From contig NZ_JBNILN010000005.1 in NCBI RefSeq assembly GCF_050107715.1, forward strand, positions 1-64,000: a stretch of 64,000 nt of DNA. The letters are read 5' to 3'. A program made the translations under genes and the position numbers. The notes under the pieces are model-generated. The model was not told where the DNA came from, made no database searches, and saw nothing but the letters and a program-made list of their open reading frames with translations. This stretch comes from Metabacillus_B sp050107715 (GTDB lineage Bacteria > Bacillota > Bacilli > Bacillales > Bacillaceae). How positions within the stretch are numbered: position 1 is the first letter of the stretch; the number at the start of each line of letters is the position of its first letter. Below are positions 25,928 to 35,012 of the stretch, piece by piece.

Positions 25928-25970
25928 AAAAAAACCTCCTTTTATCCATTCATTCTGGACAGGAGGTTTT
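25928..25970 (-). promoter_or_regulatory. Attenuator-like hairpin over the MFS ribosome binding site
   Basis: In the minus-strand leader AAAACCTCCT (25970-25961) is perfectly complementary to AGGAGGTTTT (25940-25931), with a 20-nt loop; the second arm is the Shine-Dalgarno sequence. It is followed by T residues up to the ATG, so it reads both as a terminator and as a sequestering hairpin. The loop holds a minimal ATG-AAT-GGA-TAA frame ending beside the SD. A 9-codon frame lies further upstream at 26070-26041. Another hairpin GAAATAC/GTATTTC lies at 25994-26020. Confidence 0.65.
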
Positions 25971-26246
25971 GTTTTGATAACAAAGGAAGACAGAAATACC
26001 CTAAGGCATTCTGTATTTCAGCATGTCTCAAAAGGCAAAACTAATCCGATCCAGAAAAATAGCTCGTCATTCCCGTTGATGCGCCCGTTTTTCTAAAAAA
26101 GAATTAGCTGATCATCGCCCTTTGATCACCCTTCCAAAAATAAGTACGTTCAGTAAACATTTCCAATATTAGCCTAAAACCCTTTGGAATGCAACATACT
26201 TTTAAATCAAGCCGCTGCGTTTTTTCACTGTTTTTATCCTTATTAA

Positions 26247-26966
26247 TTACACACCAAATATAGCAGTATATTGATTTTGCAAAGCAAAACCGTCCGCTCC
26301 CCATCCTAAAGTATTCTGCATATAGCCCAGCGAATCAGCGTTAAACCTTCCGGCAATTTTTTGATAGGCCAGCAGCTCATACACGCCATCTGAATCAAAA
26401 TCAACCGGATACAGCCCGCTTAAGGGATTAACAAAGCCGGTTACAGGCATCTTCAAGCGTCCGTCTGCCTCATAAATCTCATTCAAGTACTCCGGGTCTT
26501 TTTGTGAAATATCGATTATATAAGTTAGATTGTTGATTTTGCTGACGACCTTTACTTTGTATTGATTCTGAAAGTCAACGGTGTACAGATAGCGTTCATT
26601 GTATACATCCGAATCGAAAAGCAGCCGGGGATGGCTGTTTATGAACGAGTAGACATAATGATACATAATTGCGCCGCTTCCGCCCGTGTTGATGCTGATT
26701 AAAATATCTGCCACCCCGTTCCCTGTAAAATCTCCTAAAAATAGTGCCGGATCATATCCGGCATTATTCCGGAGCGGGACATTCGTGACCGCTCCCGTTC
26801 TTCCATTCTGTACATGAAGGGCAATGTTCTGAACAAACGGACTGCCGGCCGTCTTCTTACCCGTCAAATACACATTGTCCGGGACCCGGTCCCCAGTGAC
26901 ATCCTTTCTGGCAAATGCAACAATCTCCTGCTGATTTCCATTACTCCTGTACATCGATGTGTGCAT
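26247..26966 (-). CDS. VCBS/FG-GAP repeat protein
   Basis: 239 residues; GGAAAGGGG precedes the ATG. Three calcium-binding-like loops of the integrin FG-GAP type are visible: DVTGDRVPDNVYL, DFTGNGVADILIS and DFDSDGVYELLAY. The spacing suggests part of a small beta-propeller. No signal peptide is seen, as in several Bacillus spore- or cell-associated VCBS proteins. Function unknown. Monocistronic. Confidence 0.8.
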   Translation of the reverse strand: MHTSMYRSNGNQQEIVAFARKDVTGDRVPDNVYLTGKKTAGSPFVQNIALHVQNGRTGAVTNVPLRNNAGYDPALFLGDFTGNGVADILISINTGGSGAIMYHYVYSFINSHPRLLFDSDVYNERYLYTVDFQNQYKVKVVSKINNLTYIIDISQKDPEYLNEIYEADGRLKMPVTGFVNPLSGLYPVDFDSDGVYELLAYQKIAGRFNADSLGYMQNTLGWGADGFALQNQYTAIFGV

Positions 26967-27075
26967 AAAAAGCCCCTTTCCGCAAAAACCTGTGATGCAT
27001 CCATTCTATGGAGAAAAAAAGATCACATATGACTGGATTTCCTAAAAAAGATCAGGAGAGGGATTCAAATAAAAA

Positions 27076-27108
27076 GACACCTGCACCTTCATTTACGGTG
27101 CAAGTGCC
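27076..27108 (-). terminator. Terminator of the pRiA4b-like gene
   Basis: GGCACTTGCACC and GGTGCAGGTGTC pair fully when G-U is allowed, followed by TTTTTATTT on the minus strand. Confidence 0.85.
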
Positions 27109-27113
27109 TGGTC

Positions 27114-27617
27114 TTAGCATGTAATTTTCGCTAACTTCCGGTTGGCTGCCTGCCTATAAAAGTATTCAGGATCAAATTTTCTTCCGCCTGTATCCTTTTC
27201 TGCCCATAACAGCATGTGGTCATGATCTTCATCCTCCGGATCGCGAATCACTCTTAAAAACTCTTCGTAACCCCCTGGTCCTCCAACATCTTCAGGCGGC
27301 CGGTGGCGTTCTCCATCCAAACACACAGGATGATGGACTTCCTCCTCCAGCTGGACGGCTTTCTCAAAAATCATTTCATGCTCCCATCCATCCCCAAAAT
27401 CGTATTCATATGTAAATTGGCAGTATTCATCTATTACCTGTTCTAATTTAAACTTTTTTGGATTCTTCTCTGTTTCGTGAAATTGAAAATCAGGATTTGG
27501 AAGGATGACTAGAAAATCTTCAAATTGAAATGAATATTCGTGATAATCCTGCCAGTCAAAGGCAGCTTGAATTATTTTATGCAGCTTATGAAATGTAATC
27601 CCACCTGGTACAAGCAT
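27114..27617 (-). CDS. Plasmid pRiA4b ORF-3 family protein, start disrupted
   Basis: 167 residues from the first ATG. YEYDFGDGWEHEMIFEK and the CLDGERHRPPEDVGGPGGYEEFL region are diagnostic of the family, which is of unknown function. The homology continues upstream in frame (QLQITLQHIEPPIWRR) to about 27689 before a TAA, but no ATG, GTG or TTG occurs in that extension. AGGAG (27703-27699) is followed 9 nt later by ATA. A GTG at 27699 reads six codons in another frame. Either a one-base indel broke the start or a rare start codon is used. Confidence 0.75.
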   Translation of the reverse strand: MLVPGGITFHKLHKIIQAAFDWQDYHEYSFQFEDFLVILPNPDFQFHETEKNPKKFKLEQVIDEYCQFTYEYDFGDGWEHEMIFEKAVQLEEEVHHPVCLDGERHRPPEDVGGPGGYEEFLRVIRDPEDEDHDHMLLWAEKDTGGRKFDPEYFYRQAANRKLAKITC

Positions 27618-27777
27618 TCTTCTCCAAATGGGCGGCTCGATGTGCTGCAGGGTAATTTGCAGCTGATAGTACGTTCTTTTAGTTTTTATTGGAATCCACT
27701 CCTGTTCTTAGAATGATCCTTCATAATAAGGTGAGCCAACCGGCCCTCAAGTTCCGTAATCTAAACTGCTTTATGCC

Positions 27778-28341
27778 TTAATCCCTAAATAAGCTCTCAG
27801 CATTTACCCGGAACTCTTCAAACAAACTCGATTGAATAATCCCTGTTTCTTTTACTACATCTTTTTGAACGTATTGATCAGTATCGGATAAGGTATACAC
27901 CTGTATGGTATGAATGAGCGGATTAACAATCCAGTATTCCTGGACACCGTACTGCATATACAGATTTAACTTCGTAACCAGGTCATGCGATTGGTTCGAT
28001 GGACTAATAATTTCGATAATGAGAGCAGGGACACCTATATAGTTGTTCTCCCTTAACCCGGACTTGTCACAGATTACCGAAAGATCTGGAATAACCACTT
28101 TATTATCTGAATCATCCTTTTTCAACTCAATATCAAATGGTGCATGAAAGACTTCACTCTCTTTCCCTTCTAAAACCTGGTACATCTGCACAAACAAGCG
28201 GCCTGAAATGCGCTGGTGGGCAGCTGATGGAGAGGGGGTCTTGTAGATCGCTCCATCTATGTATTCCATCAGTGCATCACTTTGCCCGCGCCTTTTAAAA
28301 TACTCTTCAATGGGTATATGGTTTTCTTTTGGCATACTCAT
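27778..28341 (-). CDS. Uma2 family endonuclease-like protein (DUF820)
   Basis: 187 residues from the ATG at 28341; an earlier ATG at 28365 is possible, but AAAGGGAG lies between the two. PD-(D/E)xK-type elements: VIPDLSVICD, then LIIEIISPSN, then KLNLYMQYGVQEYWIVNP. Family members are common in cyanobacteria and Bacilli and are thought to be nucleases, often as multicopy accessory genes. No partner gene is apparent. The target is unknown. Confidence 0.83.
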   Translation of the reverse strand: MSMPKENHIPIEEYFKRRGQSDALMEYIDGAIYKTPSPSAAHQRISGRLFVQMYQVLEGKESEVFHAPFDIELKKDDSDNKVVIPDLSVICDKSGLRENNYIGVPALIIEIISPSNQSHDLVTKLNLYMQYGVQEYWIVNPLIHTIQVYTLSDTDQYVQKDVVKETGIIQSSLFEEFRVNAESLFRD

Positions 28342-28482
28342 ACTAAAACCATCTCCCTTTTTCATGAATTTCTTTTACTATCTATTATAGCAGGGTTGCC
28401 GGCCTCGAATAAATGATCGTTACACCCCACATGATGCCGACTGTTAATAAGCTGTGGAAAAGCAGTTTGTTAAAGCCGCAAA

Positions 28483-28511
28483 AAAGCCCGGCTTCTGAGA
28501 AACCGGGCTTT
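28483..28511 (-). terminator. Orphan hairpin terminator
   Basis: AAAGCCCGG and CCGGGCTTT form a 9-bp stem, with TTTTTT on the minus-strand side. No minus-strand gene lies between it and helD, so it would stop antisense transcripts or belongs to an unseen RNA. The rest of 28342-28690 shows no gene. Confidence 0.6.
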
Positions 28512-28690
28512 GGATCGTATCATGTCATTGAAAAAACCTGTATGCTATGGTAAATTTATATAGATAAATTAAATCGAAATCAAATATTACTCAAAGTATC
28601 CCTATTATCATTATATCCCCTAACTCCCTACTCCGTCAAACAATATTTTTCATGTCTGTTCATTGAAATACTTACTTAAGGAGTGACTGT

Positions 28691-31042
28691 ATGAGCACAG
28701 AACTTCGACAGGAGCAAGAGCGTGTAAACCGGATCATGGATGCCATTTCAGAGCAGATTTTTAACGTGGAGGACGAGACATCAAGGCGCCGCGAGGAAGT
28801 TGTGAACATCCGCAAATATTTTTGGGATGAAGTAAAGGTGAATCTGGATACCTTTGATGATTTTCTTGAAACGATTATTGGCTTACGACAAGAGGCTCAA
28901 GCGTTGTCTGTCAGCCAAAGCACTCACAGACATGCCTCCAAAAGATTAGCTGCACTGTACCGCATGCAGGAGATCCCTTATTTCGGACGGATTGATTTTG
29001 CGGAAGAAGGAGAACCCCATGCAGAACGAATTTACATCGGCATCTCCACCCTGACGGACCCGAGCGGCGAGAATTTTCTTATATACGACTGGAGGTCTCC
29101 GGTCTCAAGTGTCTATTATGACTTCCCCCCTGGACCCGCTTCATATGAAACGCCGGGAGGTCCTGTCCGCGGTAAGCTCGAGAAAAAATGGCAATATCTT
29201 ATCCGTGGCGGCAAAATTCAATCGATGTTCGATACGAGCCTCACCATCGGGGACGAAATTTTACAGGAAGTGCTGGGCCAGGGTACAGACAAACAAATGC
29301 ACAGCATTGTGGCCACCATTCAGCAGGAGCAAAACCGGATCATCCGCCATGATCGCGGACGAATGCTGATCGTACATGGCGCTGCCGGAAGCGGCAAGAC
29401 ATCGGCTGCCCTGCAGAGGATTGCTTATTTGCTTTATAAATACCGGGAAAAACTGTCTGCCGATCAAATCATTCTCTTTTCCCCTAACTCCTTGTTTAAT
29501 CACTACGTTTCGAATGTTTTGCCGGAGCTCGGAGAAGAGAACATGCAGCAGGTCACCTTCCAGGAATACTTGGACCACCGGCTAAAAAAGGAAGTGGAAA
29601 CGGAGAATCCTTATGATCAGCTGGAATTTGTGCTGACAGAAACAGACCTTCCCTCATATGAATACAGGGTTGCCGGCATTTGTTTGAAGGCTACCACCCG
29701 TTTTTTTGAAGCCATACTTGCTTACAGAAAATCGCTTGAGGCCTCTGGAATGATTTTTGATGATATCATCTTCCGGGGAAAACCAATCGTCTCCGGAAAA
29801 CAGATTACTGAAGCTTTCTATAGCCATGAGCCCTCCCTTCGCTTCCCCAACAGGCTGGAAAAACTAAAGGAGTGGCTCCTGAAAGAAATCGATAAAGCGG
29901 GCAAGCATGAATGGAATAAGCCTTGGGTGGAAGAGGAAATCGAACTTCTCAGCAATGAAGATTATCAGAAGGCTTATAAGTACCTGGCGGAAAAGCGCGG
30001 CTTTAAAGGGGAGGCGATGCATGACTATGAAATGGAGCCTGAAGCGCTGGCCCGCTTAGTTGTCCGGCAAAAATTAAAACCGGTGCGGAAACGGATTAAA
30101 ACCCTGGATTTTGTCAGGATAAAAGAAATTTATAATCAGTTTTTCACTAATCCCCTAAGCATTCAGGAATGGCTGGACGGGGAACTTCCAGAAGAGTGGC
30201 CGGATATTTGCCGTCTGACCGTGAATCAGCTGAAAGAAGGAAAGCTTTTTTATGAGGATGCAACCCCGTTTCTCTTATTGAAGGAGCTAATCCAGGGCTT
30301 CCAGACGAACAGCTCTATCAGGCATATTCTTGTAGACGAGGCCCAGGATTATTCTCCGTTTCAATTCGAGTTTTTGAAGCGATTGTTTCCTTCGGCAAGG
30401 ATGACGGTGCTGGGAGACTTTAACCAGGCCATATTTGCCCATGCCAGTGAGAAGGCTGACTTTAATACGCTCAGCGGTTTATACGGTGCGGATGAAACGT
30501 CCGTCATCAACTTGACCCGCAGCTACCGGTCGACCAAACCGATCGTCGAATTTACACGCGCACTCGTACCTAACGGAGAACAAATCCACGCTTTTGAACG
30601 GGACGGGGAAAAACCGGTTCTCACCCAGCTGTCCAGCCGGGATCTTCTGCATCGGGTAATCGCTGCGAAAATTCGGGAGTTTCAAGGCCGGCATTACCGC
30701 ACCATTGCGGTGATCTGCAAATCCGCTGCGGAAAGCGCCGCTGCCTTTGATTCATTAAAGAACTTTGGCGATTGTACGCTCGTGAAAAGCGGGACAAATG
30801 AATACAAGCAAGGTGTAGTTGTACTTCCGGCCTATTTGGCTAAAGGAATCGAATTCGATGCGGTCATCATTTACGACGCCTCTGCACATGTTTATGGAGC
30901 TGAAAGTGAGCGCAGGCTGTTTTACACCGCATGCACCCGGGCTATGCATGTTCTGCAGCTCTTTAGTGCCGGGAAACCGAGTCCATTTTTTGAAGATGTT
31001 TCTTTGGAGAGGTATGAATTGGTTAAGGAGAGGAGGAGCTAA
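28691..31042 (+). CDS. helD: RNA polymerase recycling motor HelD (UvrD/PcrA-like)
   Basis: 783 residues, close to B. subtilis HelD. An N-terminal coiled coil (about 1-95) inserts into the polymerase secondary channel in the known protein. Superfamily 1 motifs: GAAGSGKTSAALQ (about G230), ILVDEAQDYSPFQFEF, VLGDFNQAIFA, LTRSYRSTKPIVEF, and the late KGIEFDAVIIYDAS and YTACTRAMHVL. HelD uses ATP to remove RNA polymerase from DNA. AAGGAG precedes the start. Single gene, closed by a strong terminator that begins before its stop codon. Confidence 0.92.
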   Translation: MSTELRQEQERVNRIMDAISEQIFNVEDETSRRREEVVNIRKYFWDEVKVNLDTFDDFLETIIGLRQEAQALSVSQSTHRHASKRLAALYRMQEIPYFGRIDFAEEGEPHAERIYIGISTLTDPSGENFLIYDWRSPVSSVYYDFPPGPASYETPGGPVRGKLEKKWQYLIRGGKIQSMFDTSLTIGDEILQEVLGQGTDKQMHSIVATIQQEQNRIIRHDRGRMLIVHGAAGSGKTSAALQRIAYLLYKYREKLSADQIILFSPNSLFNHYVSNVLPELGEENMQQVTFQEYLDHRLKKEVETENPYDQLEFVLTETDLPSYEYRVAGICLKATTRFFEAILAYRKSLEASGMIFDDIIFRGKPIVSGKQITEAFYSHEPSLRFPNRLEKLKEWLLKEIDKAGKHEWNKPWVEEEIELLSNEDYQKAYKYLAEKRGFKGEAMHDYEMEPEALARLVVRQKLKPVRKRIKTLDFVRIKEIYNQFFTNPLSIQEWLDGELPEEWPDICRLTVNQLKEGKLFYEDATPFLLLKELIQGFQTNSSIRHILVDEAQDYSPFQFEFLKRLFPSARMTVLGDFNQAIFAHASEKADFNTLSGLYGADETSVINLTRSYRSTKPIVEFTRALVPNGEQIHAFERDGEKPVLTQLSSRDLLHRVIAAKIREFQGRHYRTIAVICKSAAESAAAFDSLKNFGDCTLVKSGTNEYKQGVVVLPAYLAKGIEFDAVIIYDASAHVYGAESERRLFYTACTRAMHVLQLFSAGKPSPFFEDVSLERYELVKERRS

Positions 31043-31059
31043 AACTCCTCCTCTTTTTT
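31030..31059 (+). terminator. Terminator of helD
   Basis: GAGGAGGAG pairs with CTCCTCCTC around CTAAAA, followed by six T residues. The stem's first arm is inside the last codons of helD. Confidence 0.92.
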
Positions 31060-31096
31060 AGTGGCCATAGGTCCGGCGAAATCCGGCTCACTTAAG

Positions 31097-31750
31097 CTAT
31101 AGTCCAAATCGGGCCTGTTCTTCTTGAGATTTTTCTGTTCCTGCATTTTGAGTGAGTGTTGACTTATAATGACGGATGAGTTCTTCCAGCATTAACGGCC
31201 TTTGCGTTGAAATTAAAGGGCATGGATGGTAGAAATCCTTCCTGTTCTTATGTGTTTTTCCGAATGAAGGAATATCTGAATCTAAAATTAATTTTATCCA
31301 ATTATCCTTAATCGTTTTTAAGTGTCTCCACTTGCTCTTATACATGACACCCCATCCTAGAAGAATCCATGGATGCATTTTCAAATCATCAATAGTTATC
31401 AAAGACTCTTCTGGATGATATTCTCCGGATGAAACAAGTTTTTCGAACTTTTCGATAGCCTTTATAGAACTGGCATCGCGAAGATTAAACAAATTGTAGA
31501 TATGCAGCCTTCCTGAAATAGGCTGCTCCCCCTCATAAACTCTTTGGACAAATGAGACAAGCTGCTTCATTGTAGGATCTATTGTTATTTCTGTTATTTC
31601 ACCAGTTGAACTTCCTGTTGAAGAACCTGGATTAAGCAACAGACACGCTCCTAAGGATTCCGTTGAACTTCCCCATTGAATATAGGCTGATGTTCGAAAG
31701 ATGTCATTTCCTTTTTGAGTAAAGGTACCGTAAGCAAGTGGTTGAACCAT
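31097..31750 (-). CDS. DUF1643-like protein, island gene 2
   Basis: 217 residues; GGGGGGATAG precedes the ATG. ACLLLNPGSSTG, ITIDPTMKQLVSFVQRVYEG, LHIYNLFNLRDASS and HPWILLGWGVMYKSKW together resemble DUF1643 proteins, which combine an NPS-like motif, a DxT segment and an NLF motif. I assign this tentatively. Function unknown; such genes often travel in accessory islands. It is 52 bp downstream of the other AT-rich gene, likely one operon. Confidence 0.6.
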   Translation of the reverse strand: MVQPLAYGTFTQKGNDIFRTSAYIQWGSSTESLGACLLLNPGSSTGSSTGEITEITIDPTMKQLVSFVQRVYEGEQPISGRLHIYNLFNLRDASSIKAIEKFEKLVSSGEYHPEESLITIDDLKMHPWILLGWGVMYKSKWRHLKTIKDNWIKLILDSDIPSFGKTHKNRKDFYHPCPLISTQRPLMLEELIRHYKSTLTQNAGTEKSQEEQARFGL

Positions 31751-31802
31751 TTCTATCCCCCCATTAACAATCTCCTTTCCAACAACAGCCTCATTACTTG
31801 GA

Positions 31803-32465
31803 TTATATTTCCAGAAAAGACTTTAATGCTTTGGTATCATTGATGGTACCGACTGGTCCTGCATATTCCTCTTCGAAACACATAAACCAATAGCCGAATT
31901 CATCCGTTTTGCAGATTGCGGTTCTGACTTGATAAGCCTTATCCGGTTTGAAATTGTATGCCTCCACTTTATTAAGATCACTGACAATATCGTAAAACCG
32001 GTAGATCATAAGTACATTCGATTTTTGCTCTTTATTTTTTTCGACAATGAGTGAATTTAAGTATTCAATTCGTTCCTTTGATTCAGCAAACTGGATTCCA
32101 ATTGCATTGTGCGGAATGTAGCCTTCCTCTGTATCTGAGAATAGTTTATCAATGGTGTCTTCATCCTTATCCCACTGATTTTCTCTTTCTAAATGCAGCG
32201 CGAGATAGATGTAATTTTCATGGTCCTTTCTTTTATCCCATTTCCACAGTGCCAAATCCATAGGCCTTGAACGGCCTTTTAATCTATCAAATTTTGAATC
32301 CTCTATAAATGCGTCAAAACCCAGCATTTCTCCAAGTTTTGAAAAATACTCGATTTCTCTCTGGGTGAACATTGACCGGTTATGAATCTTCGACAGATTA
32401 AATCTCCTGTAATTTCGAACATACCCCTCAAAAAATTGCATTAGGTCCAAATACTGTTTATTCAC
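31803..32465 (-). CDS. Hypothetical protein, island gene 1
   Basis: 220 residues from a GTG at 32465 that has AAGGAG 7 nt upstream. Hydrophilic and rich in aromatic and charged residues. RPMDLALWKWDKR followed by YIYLALHLERENQW recalls the D...(L)E spacing of PD-(D/E)xK nucleases, but the lysine is not clear, so this is only a hint. The base composition is more AT-rich than the flanking genes. First gene of a two-gene island between helD and a chemoreceptor. Confidence 0.55.
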   Translation of the reverse strand: MNKQYLDLMQFFEGYVRNYRRFNLSKIHNRSMFTQREIEYFSKLGEMLGFDAFIEDSKFDRLKGRSRPMDLALWKWDKRKDHENYIYLALHLERENQWDKDEDTIDKLFSDTEEGYIPHNAIGIQFAESKERIEYLNSLIVEKNKEQKSNVLMIYRFYDIVSDLNKVEAYNFKPDKAYQVRTAICKTDEFGYWFMCFEEEYAGPVGTINDTKALKSFLEI

Positions 32466-32921
32466 GGTAATTCTCCTTAATGTCTATAGAAAGCATTTTT
32501 TATATACCTATAATAACCATATATTCATTATAATACCATATTATATAAGTGATATTCTTTCAGAGGTATTCCATATGATAATTTCAATGATTTTCTTTAA
32601 GTAGCTACGAAATGAGCTCATTCCGACTCGTTGAGTTAATAGGAAACTTCAAATTTTCTCTAGTGTCATCATTGAGCTTTGTTAAATTTGCATCTGGAAC
32701 ATGTAATGTATGACTAATGCTCAATATCCTCCTTTAGCAGTGGTGTGACAAATTTTTATAGACATTTTTCGGTAATTAAGTAGTACTATCCTTATCCTAT
32801 AAAGGTTCTTATCCGGCCTATACTGCACGTTATCAAACTTAACAATAAGTTATTACCCCCTTAAAAATAGTTCTATATAATTATCTTATTGTCGAAAATT
32901 GTATAATAAGAGGAGAACAAC
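32466..32921. other. AT-rich intergenic region before the second chemoreceptor
   Basis: No gene seen. TAAA-N12-GCCTATAC at 32800-32823 is a weak sigma-D-like promoter (spacer one short, two mismatches). TATAAT near 32901 may be a sigma-A -10 box without a clear -35 box. Confidence 0.35.
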
Positions 32922-34400
32922 ATGGAACCAATTACTAACTTAGTTGAACAGGACTTGAAGAGAAAAAGCCTTTTGATGTTTATCTTGACCACTTTGATCG
33001 CGGCCCTTGGAGGGATTTTCTTCTTTAGCACAGGCGATGTGGGCAGGGGTGTGGTGTACTCTGTTCAACTGGCAGGAGCTGCAGCTGCTTATATTCTATT
33101 GGTAGTCATTTGGAAAAAGTATATAGTCTTTCCTTTTGTCAGCATGATTATTTTCATCGCCTCGGTCTTTAACGGAATTTTGATGTTTGGCGGTTCTGTA
33201 ACTTACTTAGCCATTATCTTCTTCATCGCCGTTTATGTAGCCATCCCTTTCAAGAGGATCATATTTCTCACAGGATACCCGCTTGGGTTAGCAGCTCTCG
33301 TGTGCAATTGGCTGTTTGCGGCGGGCGATGATCGTACAATTCTGGATCAATCCTTTCCCGTAATTGCTGCCGCCTATTTGCTGACAGGTATCACGCTGCT
33401 CATTTTAATCCATACGAATGAAGCACAATTTAAGAAGCTTCAGGACTTTGTGACAGAGCTTGATAAAGAAGCCACTAACAAAGCACAGAAGAAAACCGAA
33501 TTAGAGAGCAATGTCTCGAATATGATCAGCAACCTCCAGCAGGTAAACGCCCAGATGCAGACAAACCTGCAGGCAAGTGAGGAGATGAAAACGGCCATTT
33601 CAGAAGTGTCAGCCGGGAGCCTTTCACAAAGCGAGCAAGTCATCGATATCGCTCATCATGCAACGGATACGATGAAAGACATGAAAACCTTGTCTGATGC
33701 ATCCATCAAGCTGTCTCAAGATTCCAATCATGCCAATGAGCTTTCTACAGACGGGGAAGAAAAAGTGAAACAGCTCAGCACCGAGATCTCAGAGCTTCAT
33801 CGGGTAAACCATGAGCTGAACAGCACTTTTCATGTGCTAACTTCAAAAATTGAAGAAACCAACTCTTTTACAGCGATGATTTCACAGATTACAGAGCAAA
33901 CAAATTTGCTGGCATTAAATGCTTCTATTGAAGCAGCGCGAGCCGGGGATGCCGGGAAGGGTTTTGCAGTCGTCGCCGAAGAAATTAGAAAGCTGGCTGA
34001 AACAACGAGCCAAATGACAGTAAAAATCAATGACAACCTTGCTGAAGTTAATAACAGCAACACGAACGCCCTGGAGAAAATGAAGATCAGCAGTTTAAAA
34101 ATTGAGAACAGCGTCGCTACAGCAAATGATGTGTTATCCAGATTCTCCAGATTAACGGCTATCCTTAAAAACAGCAATGAGGAGTTTTATCATTTTCAGG
34201 ATCTATCAAAAGATGTAACGAATAAATCATCGAAAGTAGAAATGGCCACAAATGAACTGGCCGCTATTCTCGAACAGACGACAGCAGGACTGCAGGAAAT
34301 GGGCGCCACCATCGAAGCTCTAAGCGATGATTTCAAAAGAATTTCTTATTTTATGAATGACACGACTGAAACAGCAGAAGCACTGAAGAGCACATTTTAA
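32922..34400 (+). CDS. Methyl-accepting chemotaxis protein, multi-TM type
   Basis: 492 residues; GAGGAG precedes the ATG. The N-terminal third (about 15-170) has about six TM helices with almost no extracellular domain, then the cytoplasmic signalling coiled coil with EQTNLLALNASIEAARAGDA and GKGFAVVAEEIRKLAETT. Without a periplasmic sensor it probably detects a membrane property such as redox state, energy or a hydrophobic ligand. A HAMP domain is not obvious. Monocistronic with a strong terminator. Confidence 0.9.
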   Translation: MEPITNLVEQDLKRKSLLMFILTTLIAALGGIFFFSTGDVGRGVVYSVQLAGAAAAYILLVVIWKKYIVFPFVSMIIFIASVFNGILMFGGSVTYLAIIFFIAVYVAIPFKRIIFLTGYPLGLAALVCNWLFAAGDDRTILDQSFPVIAAAYLLTGITLLILIHTNEAQFKKLQDFVTELDKEATNKAQKKTELESNVSNMISNLQQVNAQMQTNLQASEEMKTAISEVSAGSLSQSEQVIDIAHHATDTMKDMKTLSDASIKLSQDSNHANELSTDGEEKVKQLSTEISELHRVNHELNSTFHVLTSKIEETNSFTAMISQITEQTNLLALNASIEAARAGDAGKGFAVVAEEIRKLAETTSQMTVKINDNLAEVNNSNTNALEKMKISSLKIENSVATANDVLSRFSRLTAILKNSNEEFYHFQDLSKDVTNKSSKVEMATNELAAILEQTTAGLQEMGATIEALSDDFKRISYFMNDTTETAEALKSTF

Positions 34401-34440
34401 CTTTTCAGACTGGGAATGGATTATAGGATAAAACCGTAAA

Positions 34441-34469
34441 AAAACTCAGTTCAAATCGAACTGAGTTTT
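34441..34469 (+). terminator. Terminator of the second chemoreceptor
   Basis: AAAACTCAGTTC/GAACTGAGTTTT stem around a short AAATC loop. Confidence 0.88.
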
Positions 34470-34596
34470 CCTGTATTCACTGCTTATTATTCCTGCAAAT
34501 TGAAAAACACCTGGCCATCCATCATTTCTAGTAATTTCAGCTGGTTTAATTCAACTAGAATCCTAATCTCCTGCAGTCCATTTATTATAAGGCGCA

Positions 34597-34610
34597 GTGA
34601 CTTTAGTCAC
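34597..34610. promoter_or_regulatory. Palindrome upstream of the HMA2/P-type ATPase operon
   Basis: GTGACT-TT-AGTCAC, flanked by TTATAA on both sides within a few bases. It ends 17 bp before the -35 box of the operon promoter. Could be a regulator site; the protein is unknown. Confidence 0.5.
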
Positions 34611-34627
34611 GTTATAACAGGAAAATA

Positions 34628-34656
34628 TTGACTACTAAATGAATTAGATATAAAAT
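34628..34656 (+). promoter_or_regulatory. Sigma-A promoter of the HMA2/P-type ATPase operon
   Basis: TTGACT, exactly 17 nt, then TAAAAT, about 40 nt before the TTG start at 34698. Confidence 0.7.
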
Positions 34657-34697
34657 TCAGAAAAGTATAAAAAATACATGAAAAAGGGGTATGGAAT

Positions 34698-34994
34698 TTG
34701 CTGACTGCCGTTCGGGATTTTTTTTTCGCAAAAAGAATGAACACTGTACTTCAAAGAAATGGAGTTTTCTTAAAACACTTTATACCCGGCAGGATGAGGC
34801 TGCTGTTTCCAAATTGGAGAGACTACGAAAAAAGAATGTGGATGCTAATTGAAGAAATGAAGCAGGATCCGGATATTCATTCCATCGATTTTACAAAAGA
34901 GACTGGCTCCGCTCTTATCCTATTTAATCCGGAAGCTGCTGCCCAGCCGCTTGCTCTAAAACGATGGCTTCGTGTTATCGAAAAATACACATAA
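34698..34994 (+). CDS. Small HMA2-domain protein
   Basis: 98 residues from a TTG at 34698 with AAAAAGGGG 8 nt upstream. KHFIPGRMRLLFPNW is an H-x-IPGR-x-R motif shared with three other proteins of this operon, followed by a ferredoxin-like beta-alpha-beta pattern. It matches HMA2-type domains, which lack the CxxC of classical heavy-metal-associated domains. First gene of the operon, 18 bp before the next. Confidence 0.72.
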   Translation: MLTAVRDFFFAKRMNTVLQRNGVFLKHFIPGRMRLLFPNWRDYEKRMWMLIEEMKQDPDIHSIDFTKETGSALILFNPEAAAQPLALKRWLRVIEKYT

Positions 34995-35012
34995 GAGGCG
35001 GGGTCAAACCAT

